A DNA stretch of 64,000 nucleotides from CAZRGZ01 sp964599775 (GCA_964599775.1 CAZRGZ010000001.1:1-64000), one strand, 5' to 3'; counted from the first letter of the stretch, positions 31,667 through 40,758 are shown. Notes: generated by a model not told the origin, from the sequence alone. Translations and numbers: made by a program.

Positions 31667-32872
31667 TTAGATATCTCGAACTTCGATAACCCCACTCAGC
31701 TTGAGCGGCGGGCTGATAGGTGTTTCCGTGTGGCTAGCTTTTAGCATAAAAACTGATTCGAACGGTTCAATACCTTTGCGCGATGAAAGCGTGATGTGTG
31801 GCACGCCATACGTATCAGGTAGATTGTGAGTGCGAACGCGCACCGCTTCTACATCATCGTTAAAGGCATGAGCATAGGCTTCGACCTCGTGATGCGTCCC
31901 AGCGAGCTTATCTACCATTTCTTGTGGTAGGTTTGCTTTTAGCGTGACGTGATGATAAAACTCCTGCGTATATTTGGATGGGAAAGCTTTGCGTAGACTT
32001 TCGCGACTGGCGTGGTCGAGCGCAAGCCACATCATCGTTTTTTTACGGTGCTTTACCCAGTATTTTAAATATTCCTCGGCTACTTTTATATTGATCGGTA
32101 GCTGCATGGCCGCATTAATGAAAATAGGATTCACCTTGGCTTCAGTCATTTTCTTTTCTAGTGCCTTTTGCTGCCCTGCAACTTCGGCGTCAGTTTCGCC
32201 AGTGGCAGCAATTTCGGTTTTACTAATACTATCGGGCAAGAAAAGTAAACCAATTTCCAAAGCAAAATCTGGGTATTGCTGTTGAATAGTCTGTACGCCA
32301 TCTTTAAATGCTTGGCTTTGAGTGAAAGTAATAGTGTAACCAGTTTTTTTGGCTTTTCGGCGTATTTTACCAAGTTCGTAGTGTAACTCTGCTGTGCGCG
32401 CAATGTATTCAATCTGAGCTTCGGTGAGACTGTACGTTTTTAGCAGCGGCTTGAGTGTTGTACGTATTAGTTGGCCAGAAAAGGCTTCGTGGTCTCTAAA
32501 GCCCTTACCAGGTTGTCGGGCGGCAAATTTACCAACATCGTGGAGTACTGCTGTTACCTGTAGTAAGTCCCATTTTGACTTGCCATCAATTTGTGCAAGC
32601 AGCACTTTTTGTATTTCGTGCCATAGGCTCCACTTTTGCAGATACGCCGGCACTTCATGCGCAAGAATCTGCTGAAACCGCTCGGAATGGGTGATTATCC
32701 CAAACTGGTGCCAACGCGTTTCGTGCTCGGCTGGGTCGTCAGGGTGCCGTGCAAAAGATTGATTAGCCGGCAAAGACATATCCTGATACTGCTGAATAAT
32801 TTGCCTTGCAACAGAGGGGTACTCATCGAGAATTGCTTTCACTATTTCGGTAGTGTGCGGGTCAATCTTCAT
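31667..32872 (-). CDS. HD-domain plus 2H-phosphoesterase-like fusion
   Basis: The N-terminal HD phosphohydrolase domain shows H62, the HD pair at 111-112 (VLHDVGKF) and H128 in FRDHEAFSG. The C-terminal third carries two spaced H-x-T motifs, HVTL (about 308-311) and HITL (about 359-362), the hallmark of 2H phosphoesterases such as tRNA-ligase cyclic phosphodiesterases and ADP-ribose cyclic-phosphate hydrolases. A helical linker separates them. ATG at 32872 is chosen because TGcTATAAT (minus, 32888-32880) ends 7 nt before it; the upstream ATG overlaps that -10. It follows the NadE-like gene by 33 bp. Confidence 0.7.
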   Translation of the reverse strand: MKIDPHTTEIVKAILDEYPSVARQIIQQYQDMSLPANQSFARHPDDPAEHETRWHQFGIITHSERFQQILAHEVPAYLQKWSLWHEIQKVLLAQIDGKSKWDLLQVTAVLHDVGKFAARQPGKGFRDHEAFSGQLIRTTLKPLLKTYSLTEAQIEYIARTAELHYELGKIRRKAKKTGYTITFTQSQAFKDGVQTIQQQYPDFALEIGLLFLPDSISKTEIAATGETDAEVAGQQKALEKKMTEAKVNPIFINAAMQLPINIKVAEEYLKYWVKHRKKTMMWLALDHASRESLRKAFPSKYTQEFYHHVTLKANLPQEMVDKLAGTHHEVEAYAHAFNDDVEAVRVRTHNLPDTYGVPHITLSSRKGIEPFESVFMLKASHTETPISPPLKLSGVIEVRDI

Positions 32873-32905
32873 CATCCTCATTATAGCAGTAAATGAGATC
32901 CCGGT

Positions 32906-33565
32906 TCAGTGCTTCGTACCTATACCTTTTAACGGCAGCGTTTTTTTATATGAGTTTGCCGCATACACTCTCTCAAGGTAGGTTAGCTGGTCTGGCGTTG
33001 CTGGGCAGGGGATAGCGGCGCCCTGTTTTGCCTGCAAGAAAGCATCTACCACTTCAAAAGGAATATCGGCCATTCGCTGCGGGCGACCACAAGCTGGGTC
33101 GGCACGGTGGCTCGAAGCAATAATTTCTGCGGGCACTTCGACGTATCGGCACAGCTCCATTACTTGACTCTTCCAAAGCCCAGCAAGCGGGAGTATAGCA
33201 GCAACCCTACTGGCATGGCTAAACGTGCCCAATGTATCCTCTGTTTTATTACGCGAACCAACAAGAATACGGTTTTCTTGAATACTGACGTTCAAAAAGT
33301 GTGCCCAGCGTTCTATTTCCGGATGCTTTGCTGCTAACTCCGCGTCGCTATACATTACCTGGCCAATCTGCTCGAACCATTCACTCGCCCGCAAATCCGT
33401 CCCAATGAATATTCCCTTTGCTTGGCCAGGCAATGCTTGATTGTACAGCCAGTAACAAAAAGCGCTGTCCGAACCACCACTGATGGGAATAAGCACCTTC
33501 GCACCTTTGGGTGTTGTAGATGTGATCCATTTTAAGAGAGAATCAATGGTTTGCTGGTGATTCAT
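32906..33565 (-). CDS. NadE-like N-type ATP pyrophosphatase
   Basis: The PP-loop ISGGSDSA (about 28-35) and GSRNKTEDTLG (about 103-113) match ammonia-dependent NAD synthetase, which amidates deamido-NAD. The later ADP-x-CGRP-x3-ADIPFEVVDAFL segment also resembles NadE but lacks the usual DE pair. At 219 residues it is slightly short. It overlaps the SDR gene by 4 bp. Substrate could be deamido-NAD or a related adenylated acid. Confidence 0.78.
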   Translation of the reverse strand: MNHQQTIDSLLKWITSTTPKGAKVLIPISGGSDSAFCYWLYNQALPGQAKGIFIGTDLRASEWFEQIGQVMYSDAELAAKHPEIERWAHFLNVSIQENRILVGSRNKTEDTLGTFSHASRVAAILPLAGLWKSQVMELCRYVEVPAEIIASSHRADPACGRPQRMADIPFEVVDAFLQAKQGAAIPCPATPDQLTYLERVYAANSYKKTLPLKGIGTKH

Positions 33566-34320
33566 ATTGCACCTCCACTTAAAATTAATGGGTTACCACT
33601 TAGTGACGGCGCTTCGCCAGCACACACAAATTCCACCGTGCGTGCTATTTCGTTTTCGTGAATAATCCGCCACTGCGGGTTTGTCCGCGCGACTATTTCG
33701 CGGGCTTCACTGTTGCTAATACGCTTACGAGCTGCCACACCATTAATTGTTCGTTCCGTCATGTCGCCTTCCACAAAGCCTGGGCAAATCGGTACCACAG
33801 AAATGCCGTGCTTACCATACTCGAGCGCCAGGCTTTTTGCTAACCCAACAACGGCATGCTTACTTGCGGTGTAAGCTGCTTCATATGGATATGCCTTAAC
33901 GCCGGCAAGGCTGGCGATAAAACAAATAGTACCCGACCGCTGCGCCATCAGAGAAGGGAGAGCAGCCTGAGCGAAATTAAAACTCCCGCTTAAATTCGTC
34001 GCTAATATCTGCGACCACTGATCAAATGACAGTTCATGGGTCGGGCTACTTTTGCCAATACCAGCGTTGCAAATAACATTTTGCACTTTCCAACTGTTTT
34101 CTTGTAATCGCTGCATTGTCCGCTGTGCGGTGGAGGGTTGCGCCACATCACCTACAACATAGTCAGCCGTACCGCCAGCATCCGTCATAGCACGGCAAGT
34201 TTCACGCAAATTGCTTTCAGTGCGCCCCACTATTAGAACAGGGGAGTGCTGAGCCATTTTTAGACTTATTGCTTTTCCGATACCGCGCCCGCCGCCTGTG
34301 ATAACTGTGGCTGATTTCAT
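33562..34320 (-). CDS. Short-chain dehydrogenase/reductase
   Basis: Classical SDR of 252 residues. GGGRGIGK (about 9-16) binds the NAD(P) cofactor, NAGIG (about 90-94) stabilises the sheet, and the catalytic Ser-Tyr-x3-Lys lies in IASLAG...YTASK (about 140-155). Arg after the Gly-rich loop region (VGRTES) suggests NADP preference. First in the SDR-NadE-HD/2H unit, divergent from the NrtR-like regulator. Substrate unknown. Confidence 0.9.
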   Translation of the reverse strand: MKSATVITGGGRGIGKAISLKMAQHSPVLIVGRTESNLRETCRAMTDAGGTADYVVGDVAQPSTAQRTMQRLQENSWKVQNVICNAGIGKSSPTHELSFDQWSQILATNLSGSFNFAQAALPSLMAQRSGTICFIASLAGVKAYPYEAAYTASKHAVVGLAKSLALEYGKHGISVVPICPGFVEGDMTERTINGVAARKRISNSEAREIVARTNPQWRIIHENEIARTVEFVCAGEAPSLSGNPLILSGGAI

Positions 34321-34329
34321 GCAATGTTC

Positions 34330-34426
34330 CTTACTTAGTGTTGTTCATACACTAAATGTAACATGCATTATTGTAAAAGTAAACGTATTTTTTACACTTT
34401 CTACAAAATACGGTATAATGAGATTC
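34330..34426. promoter_or_regulatory. Divergent control region, candidate NrtR operators
   Basis: TTAGTGT-N7-ACACTAA (34335-34355) and GTAAAA-N-TTTTTAC (about 34374-34397) are inverted repeats between the SDR gene and the regulator. TATAAT (34414-34419) ends 7 nt before the regulator ATG. The position suits a repressor that controls both directions. Confidence 0.55.
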
Positions 34427-35089
34427 ATGAAAGTGTACAAACCACCTATTGTGACTGTTGATGGCCTGATTTTCCGGCTTGTTAAAAACACACTTTGCGT
34501 ACTTCTTACACGGCGCCAACACGAGCCGTACCTAGGCTATTGGTCGCTACCGGGCGGTTATGTATCGTACGACGAAACAAGCATACAGGCAGTAAGACGC
34601 ATTCTTGATGCGAAAGCTAATATCAAAGAGGCGTCCCTACGCCATATCGAGCAGCTATATACTTTTGACACCCCAGCAGTAAGGGGTGGCAATGCTATTT
34701 CTATTGTGTACATGGGGCTCTCATGGACCGATAGCCCGCCGTTACACACAGAATATCAAGCTTTTTTCCCGGTAACTGATTTACCAGAGCTCCCATACGA
34801 ACATGCAAAAATTATCCAATTCGCGCATGAAAGATTACGTAGCAAAGTCACCTATAGCAACATTGTATTCGCATTGCTGCCACCTGAATTTACCTTTACG
34901 CAGCTCCAGGAATCATACGAGATTATCCTCGGTAAAAAGCTCGATAAGCGCAACTTCCGTAAAAAGTTCCTACAGCTCGGGCTTATAGAAGAAACAGGTA
35001 AGTCGCACCAAGATGGCGCACATCGGCCTGCTCGGTTATATCGTTTTACTAAGCAGTCGTTGCAGCAACTTTCACGTAACTTTGAGTAG
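34427..35089 (+). CDS. NrtR-like Nudix-domain transcriptional regulator
   Basis: The N-terminal Nudix fold (LGYWSLPGGYVSYDE, about residues 38-52) is followed by RRILDAKA where active enzymes have REL-x-EE, so catalytic Glu residues are lost. A C-terminal winged-helix region (about 140-220) follows. This matches NrtR, which senses ADP-ribose or NAD derivatives and represses NAD genes. The leaderless start at 34427 is set by TATAAT at 34414-34419. It faces the SDR and NadE-like genes, which supports an NAD-linked role. Confidence 0.82.
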   Translation: MKVYKPPIVTVDGLIFRLVKNTLCVLLTRRQHEPYLGYWSLPGGYVSYDETSIQAVRRILDAKANIKEASLRHIEQLYTFDTPAVRGGNAISIVYMGLSWTDSPPLHTEYQAFFPVTDLPELPYEHAKIIQFAHERLRSKVTYSNIVFALLPPEFTFTQLQESYEIILGKKLDKRNFRKKFLQLGLIEETGKSHQDGAHRPARLYRFTKQSLQQLSRNFE

Positions 35090-35165
35090 TTCCTCTTCTT
35101 TACTCTCTGTTTTAATTTTTTTATGATGATAAATACGTTGCGTATATAGCTTCTTAGGAGGCGGC

Positions 35166-35333
35166 GTGCCAAAAGTCCGCAAAATCCAACCATCAGAAGT
35201 CAAAAGGGAAAATGGAAGGATATACGTGAAGAAAGGCAAAAGGTGGGTTCCTGTCGACCCAGATACTACGCGACCTAGCAACAATCGCGCCTTCAGGGAC
35301 CAGGATGGTCAAAAGTATACGCTGCCACGCTAA
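35166..35333 (+). CDS. 55-residue basic protein
   Basis: GTG start after TAGGAGG (35155-35161). The product is strongly basic (for example VKKGKRW near residues 21-27) with no Cys or membrane segment, so it may bind nucleic acid. No family recognised. A 9-bp GC-rich hairpin follows at 35349-35373. A good ribosome site, single clean frame and trailing hairpin support coding status. Confidence 0.55.
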   Translation: MPKVRKIQPSEVKRENGRIYVKKGKRWVPVDPDTTRPSNNRAFRDQDGQKYTLPR

Positions 35334-35348
35334 AGCTATCTGAGCAAC

Positions 35349-35373
35349 ACCCGGGCCGTTGCCAGCGGTCCGG
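35349..35373 (+). terminator. GC-rich hairpin without T-run
   Basis: CCCGGGCCG pairs with CGGTCCGGG around TTGCCAG (one G-U). With no U-tract it may be a stabilising 3' stem rather than a full terminator. Confidence 0.45.
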
Positions 35374-35440
35374 GATCGCACACTGAGTAGAAAATAACAA
35401 CACCCGCAAATTGGTATCTGGCACGCCTGTGGATAAACGA

Positions 35441-35469
35441 TTGACACTTTTTGGAATCGGTGATATGCT
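35441..35469 (+). promoter_or_regulatory. Sigma-70 promoter
   Basis: TTGACA (35441-35446), 17-bp spacer, TATGCT (35464-35469), upstream of the gene at 35517. Confidence 0.75.
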
Positions 35470-35516
35470 CTTAGCAGTATTACTTAAACGAAAACAGACA
35501 AAGGAAATTGCGAGTC

Positions 35517-36026
35517 ATGTCTGATTTACCAGAAAAACAAATCAAGCGGCTGAAGTCACTCATACAAGACGCAGAAACCAACCTAGCCGCTGCAAAAGAG
35601 CTACTTATTAGTCTCGTAGGGGAGGATGAAATCGTTTCACGGGGCGCACGCGAAGAGATAACAGGCAAGGTGATTGAAGGTGTGTTTGATGGCCAAGCTA
35701 TGATTGGGCCAGACGGCAAGACCTACCCCGTACCTGCCAACTACGCAAGCAAGTCTAAACTTGTAGAAGGTGATATATTAAAGCTTACCGTCACTGAAGA
35801 TGGTAGCTTTTTGTACAAACAGATTGGCCCTGTGCCACGCAAGCAAATTATTGGCACCCTAACACAACACGACGGCGCTTACTATGTTGAGGCGAACGGG
35901 CGCGAATACCGAATTCTTCTTGCTAGTGTAACGTATTTTAAGGCAAATCTGGGCGACCAAGTTACTATTATCATCCCTGAAGATAATCCTGACGCCACAT
36001 GGGCAGCAGTTGAAGCGGCTTTATAA
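35517..36026 (+). CDS. Conserved-looking protein with coiled coil and beta domain
   Basis: No family name is certain. A helical N-terminus (about 5-40) with heptad-like Leu spacing precedes a beta-rich domain (about 55-165) with GQAMIGPDGKTYPVP and a later GNV-like barrel pattern, as in small RNA- or nucleic-acid-binding folds. AAAGGA lies 11 nt before ATG 35517; TTG at 35508 is an alternative start. It has its own strong promoter and likely terminator, so it is expressed alone. Confidence 0.6.
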   Translation: MSDLPEKQIKRLKSLIQDAETNLAAAKELLISLVGEDEIVSRGAREEITGKVIEGVFDGQAMIGPDGKTYPVPANYASKSKLVEGDILKLTVTEDGSFLYKQIGPVPRKQIIGTLTQHDGAYYVEANGREYRILLASVTYFKANLGDQVTIIIPEDNPDATWAAVEAAL

Positions 36027-36051
36027 CCTACTCGAAACTTAATGGACGTAT

Positions 36052-36071
36052 TACGGCATCATCCGTATTTT
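36052..36071 (+). terminator. Weak intrinsic terminator
   Basis: TACGG and CCGTA flank CATCAT and are followed by TTTT. Confidence 0.5.
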
Positions 36072-36164
36072 CTTTATGTACAAGAAAGAGTACCCCCTCA
36101 TTCTAAAGTGGTATAAGAACAAAAAATTCGCTATACTGGAAGAAATGCGGAGAGGGAGTAAAAG

Positions 36165-37550
36165 ATGAGCCAAGCGCTCTATAGGAAATATCGTTCTAAA
36201 AATTTGGGTGAAATAGTTGGCCAAGAGCACATTACCGACGTGCTTACTCAAGCATTGGCACAAGAACGAATAAGTCACGCCTTGCTTTTTACGGGGCCAC
36301 GTGGGGTGGGCAAAACCAGTATTGCCCGCATTTTGGCACACGATATTAATGCGCTGCCCTACGCAGATGAAGTGACTCACCTCGATATTATCGAGATTGA
36401 TGCCGCCAGCAACCGCCGTATCGACGATATTCGCGAACTACGCGAGAAGGTTCATATTGCCCCGACAAGCGCAAAATATAAGGTATATATCATCGACGAA
36501 GTCCACATGCTCACTGGTGAAAGCTTTAATGCGCTGCTAAAAACCCTTGAGGAGCCGCCTGCTCATGTGGTATTTATTTTAGCTACCACAGAGGTACACA
36601 AACTGCCAGCAACCATTATTAGCCGTACCCAACGGTTTCATTTTCGGCCCGTTGCAATCAGTAAAGTAGTAGAGCACCTAAAAAATATCGCCGGCTTAGA
36701 AAACATTAAGATTGATGATGCAGCTCTTCAGCTCATTGCCGAGCACGGCGAAGGCAGTTTCCGTGATAGCATTAGCCTGCTTGATCAACTGGCAGCGCTT
36801 TCCGGGGATGCGCCTATTTCTTCTCAACTCGTCGAAACAACACTTGGCCTGGCGCCAAAAGAAACCATTCACGCGCTAGCGCAGGCCGTTGTTACTCAAA
36901 AGCCAAAAGAGGTCATAGATCTACTGTCGGAACTTGAAAACGCTGGCACTTCACCCATTGTACTTACCCAACAACTGATTGGCATACTACGCACCGAACC
37001 AGCACATTTTCCTTTGATTGATACGCTGCTTGAAGTGCCAAAATCGCACCATCCACAAGTTAAACTGCTCACTACATTGGTGGCATATGCGTCGAAAAAG
37101 CCGACAGCTAAAACGGTTGCTACTGTTGCGACACCACCAGTGCAAGTTGTTTCTGAAACTATACCGACGCCAGCGGCTAAACAGGCGACCCCACAAGCTG
37201 CCATCGCACCCAAAGCGCCGCAAAAAGCCAGCGGTCATAAAGCACCAAAAAACATCGACTGGCCTGAGGTACTCGAGTTTGTGCGGCAGAAAAACGTTCC
37301 CCTCTACAGTGTTTTAAAGCATGGTAAGGCCGAGTACGAGAAAGGTGTGCTGACGATTTATTTTGCCTACGAGCTACACCGCAAAAAGCTGGATAACGCA
37401 AAATATAGTAGTCAGTTCACCGCGTGTCTTGCTGAGCTTTACAATGCCAGCCCCGAAGTGAAAACCATTGTAGGCACGCCACCGCTTAAAGACGAAACAG
37501 CAGCATCAGTTGCTGCTATCATGGGGGGAGGGGAGGCTGTCGATGTCTAA
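36165..37550 (+). CDS. dnaX: DNA polymerase III gamma/tau subunit
   Basis: ATPase of the clamp loader. GPRGVGKTS (about 44-52) is the Walker A motif, IIDEVHML (about 108-115) Walker B and ISRTQRF (about 150) the sensor region. The usual four-Cys zinc module after Walker A is completely absent; only one Cys occurs, near the C-terminus. An Ala/Pro/Lys-rich linker (about 305-365) leads to a C-terminal domain. GGAGAGGGAG precedes the ATG. It overlaps dnaB by 8 bp, an arrangement that links loader and helicase. Confidence 0.93.
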   Translation: MSQALYRKYRSKNLGEIVGQEHITDVLTQALAQERISHALLFTGPRGVGKTSIARILAHDINALPYADEVTHLDIIEIDAASNRRIDDIRELREKVHIAPTSAKYKVYIIDEVHMLTGESFNALLKTLEEPPAHVVFILATTEVHKLPATIISRTQRFHFRPVAISKVVEHLKNIAGLENIKIDDAALQLIAEHGEGSFRDSISLLDQLAALSGDAPISSQLVETTLGLAPKETIHALAQAVVTQKPKEVIDLLSELENAGTSPIVLTQQLIGILRTEPAHFPLIDTLLEVPKSHHPQVKLLTTLVAYASKKPTAKTVATVATPPVQVVSETIPTPAAKQATPQAAIAPKAPQKASGHKAPKNIDWPEVLEFVRQKNVPLYSVLKHGKAEYEKGVLTIYFAYELHRKKLDNAKYSSQFTACLAELYNASPEVKTIVGTPPLKDETAASVAAIMGGGEAVDV

Positions 37551-38892
37551 AAGCCAGAAAAAAGTTGAGGCTAAAATTCCACCACAGAACCTCGATGCTG
37601 AAAAGAGCCTTCTTGGCGCAGTACTTATAGATGAAGATGTGCTGGCAAGCATTTCCGATAAAATAAAGGCCCACGACTTTTACGATAAACGCCACGAAAC
37701 CGTTTTTGATGCGATGATTCGCCTGTACGAGCGCCATCAACCGGTTGATTTGCTCACACTCAGCGATGAGTTAAAGCGCAAAGACGAGCTAGAGCTCGTT
37801 GGCGGGTCGGCCTATTTAACAGAGCTTACTAACTACGTACCGACAGCAGCACACGCCGAAGCTTATGCCGAAATGGTGGCGCAAAAAGCAGTGCGGCGAC
37901 GGCTCATCAAAGCGAGCTCAGCGGTTGCCGAGCTAGGGTATGATGAAGAAAAAAGCATCCAGGAGTTACTTGGCACAGCGGAATCTGAACTTTTCGCAGT
38001 GAGCGATACGTCGTTGAAGCAAGATTTAACCAGTCTCGAGAACATCCTTACCGATAGTTTCGACCGCATGGAAGAATTACACCGTAACAAAGGCGCGCTG
38101 CGCGGCATCCCGACCGGATACCGCGACCTCGATAACATGACCGCCGGTTTACAACCATCGGACTTGATTATTCTAGCGGCGCGTCCGGCCATGGGTAAAA
38201 CAACGCTTGTCACCAACCTTGCCTACAATGTTGCAACAATTGCGAAGAAATCTGTTCTATTTTTTAGCCTCGAGATGAGTAAAGAACAACTCGTTGATCG
38301 TATGCTGGCCGATGCTTCAGGGGTCGATGCCTGGAATATTCGCACCGGTAATTTAAGTGATGAAGATTTCGGCAAACTATCTGAAGCGATGGGAGAGATG
38401 GCTGAAGCACCCATCTACATCGATGACACCCCTGGTGTGACCGTTCTCGAAATGCGCACTAAGGCACGCCGCGAAGCCCACAATAACCCATTAGGGTTAA
38501 TTATCGTGGACTACTTGCAACTCATGCAACCGAGCGGGCGGAGCGATGGCAACCGCGTGCAAGAGGTGAGCGAGATTTCGCGGGGTTTAAAGCTTATTGC
38601 CCGTGAGATGAACGTACCCGTCATTGCGCTATCACAGCTAAGCCGTACAGTAGAAACCCGAACACCACAAATTCCTCAGCTGGCCGATCTTCGTGAATCT
38701 GGTTCGATTGAGCAAGATGCTGATATTGTGGCCTTTATTTATCGTGAAGAATATTACAATCCTGACACCGACCGGCAGCGTATTACCGACCTTATTATTG
38801 CTAAACATCGTAATGGTCCCGTGGGAAGAGTAGAGCTTTACTTCCACCCAGAACGCTTGCGCTTTATGTCGCTCGACAAGCAGCACGAATAA
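37543..38892 (+). CDS. dnaB: Replicative DNA helicase DnaB
   Basis: Hexameric 5'-3' helicase of the replisome. N-terminal PPQNLDAEKSLLGA is typical, the Walker A GRPAMGKTT-like segment (ARPAMGKTT, about 212-220) and Walker B IIVDYLQLM (about 320) are clear, followed by ALSQLSR (about 363). The start at 37543 lies inside the dnaX stop region after GGGGAGGGGAGG. 449 residues, normal length. No intein. Confidence 0.96.
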   Translation: MSKSQKKVEAKIPPQNLDAEKSLLGAVLIDEDVLASISDKIKAHDFYDKRHETVFDAMIRLYERHQPVDLLTLSDELKRKDELELVGGSAYLTELTNYVPTAAHAEAYAEMVAQKAVRRRLIKASSAVAELGYDEEKSIQELLGTAESELFAVSDTSLKQDLTSLENILTDSFDRMEELHRNKGALRGIPTGYRDLDNMTAGLQPSDLIILAARPAMGKTTLVTNLAYNVATIAKKSVLFFSLEMSKEQLVDRMLADASGVDAWNIRTGNLSDEDFGKLSEAMGEMAEAPIYIDDTPGVTVLEMRTKARREAHNNPLGLIIVDYLQLMQPSGRSDGNRVQEVSEISRGLKLIAREMNVPVIALSQLSRTVETRTPQIPQLADLRESGSIEQDADIVAFIYREEYYNPDTDRQRITDLIIAKHRNGPVGRVELYFHPERLRFMSLDKQHE

Positions 38893-38913
38893 GGTTATAC
38901 TTAAATACAACGT

Positions 38914-40386
38914 ATGAGCTCAGCCATGAAGAAAAACGTTTTCACTGAATTGATTTTATATCGTTATCGTTACGCGATAGGGTATGGGGTATTCACACTA
39001 GCACTGATTAGCTTGTTTATTATCGCTGGGTTTTTCATTCCGGGGGGGCTCACAGAAGCAGAAATGCAAAGTGCGAGTACAAGCGCTTCGTTTTCTTTCA
39101 CTAACTTTTCAACTTGGCCAATAGTTGATTTACCGTATCATCTTTTGCAAAAAGCAAGTATTGCTTTACTCGGCCTTTCAGATTTCTCTATAAAGCTCCC
39201 TTCGTTAATACTTGCACTTTTAACTGCTGTAGGCTTTTTGTTACTTTTACTACGTTGGTTTAAGCAAAATGTCGCTGTTCTTGCCTCTATCATTGCCGTC
39301 ACAGCTAGCCAATTCCTAGTCATTGCGCAAGATGGAACTTCGGTTATTTTAATGCTCTTTTGGTCAACCTTCTTACTGCTGACGGCCACATATGTATCTA
39401 TCAATCATAAAAAAGGGTTCTGGTGGAAGCTGCTTTTCTTTGCCTGTGCAGCTTTGAGCCTATACACGCCACTTAGCCTGTATGTTCTTGCCGCTATGGC
39501 AGCAGCGGTGGTACTTCATCCGCATCTTCGTTTTATGCTATTGAAACTTTCACCTTTGAAAATCGCGGCTTGCATCGTAGTCTCGAGCGTACTGCTCGTT
39601 CCATTAATCTGGCATCTCATCCAGTCGCCGCACACCCTATTCACGCTTGCTGGCTTACCGGATTCGTGGCTAAGCTGGGAACTTATTTGGGGTAATTTGC
39701 AGTATTTGGCACATGCACTTTTCGGTTTTATGGATCCGGTCGTTCGTCAGGAAGGGCTTTTGCCACTCTACGGCATCTCTGCGGCAGCACTTATGCTGCT
39801 AGGGCTCTTCCGGCTTATTGTTGACCACCATTCCGCACGCACGTATACAATTGGCTTGTGGTTAATCCTCCTGGGTGTCCTTCTTATATTACAACCGCAA
39901 TATATTGCGATTATTTTCGTCCCTATGCTCCTTATGTTGGCCGTGGGTATTAATACACTTATTCAAGAATGGTATGGCCTCTTTCCCCGTAACCCCTATG
40001 CGCGTATCGCCGCTTTACTACCGTTGGTTATTCTACTCGGCGGTATCGTATTTACCGGCGTAGACAGATACACAGGCTCCTACCGGTACAGTCCAGCTGT
40101 TGGGCAGTACTACAGCAAGGATCTCTCGCTTGTCCGTGAACAACTAAAGCAAGATGCAGCGCCAGAAGTGCTTGTGGTTCCCCAAGAAGATCATGCCTTT
40201 TACAGTATTCTTACCAAAAAGCATCCGCAGCTGATCGTTACGACTAAAGCACCCCGCGAATCAACACCGATGATTATTGCGGCTGATATTATGGGGCCGT
40301 CTATTCGCCGCGTCTATGGCAACCCCAGCCAGCTGGTGGTCAATAGCTATAGCGATAATGCTTTACGGTTTTTTGTGTATAAGTAG
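38914..40386 (+). CDS. GT-C (PMT/ArnT-like) membrane glycosyltransferase
   Basis: About ten membrane helices. The first external loop has GLTEAEMQ (about 40-47), in the position of the catalytic acidic motif of GT39/ArnT-type enzymes that use polyprenyl-phosphate sugars. A soluble C-terminal part follows from about residue 395. It is inserted between dnaB and ybaB-recR, which are normally close to dnaX. TATACT near 38896 ends 12 nt before the ATG. Acceptor unknown. Confidence 0.72.
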   Translation: MSSAMKKNVFTELILYRYRYAIGYGVFTLALISLFIIAGFFIPGGLTEAEMQSASTSASFSFTNFSTWPIVDLPYHLLQKASIALLGLSDFSIKLPSLILALLTAVGFLLLLLRWFKQNVAVLASIIAVTASQFLVIAQDGTSVILMLFWSTFLLLTATYVSINHKKGFWWKLLFFACAALSLYTPLSLYVLAAMAAAVVLHPHLRFMLLKLSPLKIAACIVVSSVLLVPLIWHLIQSPHTLFTLAGLPDSWLSWELIWGNLQYLAHALFGFMDPVVRQEGLLPLYGISAAALMLLGLFRLIVDHHSARTYTIGLWLILLGVLLILQPQYIAIIFVPMLLMLAVGINTLIQEWYGLFPRNPYARIAALLPLVILLGGIVFTGVDRYTGSYRYSPAVGQYYSKDLSLVREQLKQDAAPEVLVVPQEDHAFYSILTKKHPQLIVTTKAPRESTPMIIAADIMGPSIRRVYGNPSQLVVNSYSDNALRFFVYK

Positions 40387-40457
40387 CGCCTCAACCTCTG
40401 GGCCAGGCTCACCCTCTATGCTACAATAGTACAAGTAGAATTCTAGGAGGAAAAGAC

Positions 40458-40745
40458 ATGCTTGATCAAGCTAAGATGGTAATGAAGCTAAAAAAGGCAC
40501 AAAAAGAACTCGCCAAAGAGATTGTCGAAGTTGAAGCAGGTGACGGGGCAGTGACTGTGCAGGTGAACGGTGAGCTAAAGCTCAAAAAGGTAAAAATCGA
40601 CCCAGAACAAGTCGACCTCGACGATATCGCTGAACTGGAACGATGGATTGAAATTGCCGTCCGCGATGCCACTCAAAAAGCACAAGAAATTGCTGCCGAG
40701 AAGATGAAACCCCTAATGGGTGGTCTTGGTAATCTAGGTATGTAG
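40458..40745 (+). CDS. YbaB/EbfC nucleoid-associated protein
   Basis: Small DNA-binding dimer, usually encoded beside dnaX and recR. The KKAQKELAKEIVEVEAGDG and VTVQVNGELKLKKVKIDPE patterns are typical. 95 residues. AGGAGG precedes the ATG at a good distance, and TGcTACAAT (near 40420) is the likely extended -10. Confidence 0.92.
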   Translation: MLDQAKMVMKLKKAQKELAKEIVEVEAGDGAVTVQVNGELKLKKVKIDPEQVDLDDIAELERWIEIAVRDATQKAQEIAAEKMKPLMGGLGNLGM

Positions 40746-40758
40746 CATCGGGGTATTT

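Noticed and set aside
34298..34426. Longer N-terminus for the NrtR-like regulator from ATG 34298
   Set aside because: The extra 43 residues would be encoded across the divergent promoter region and precede the -10; family alignment starts at 34427.
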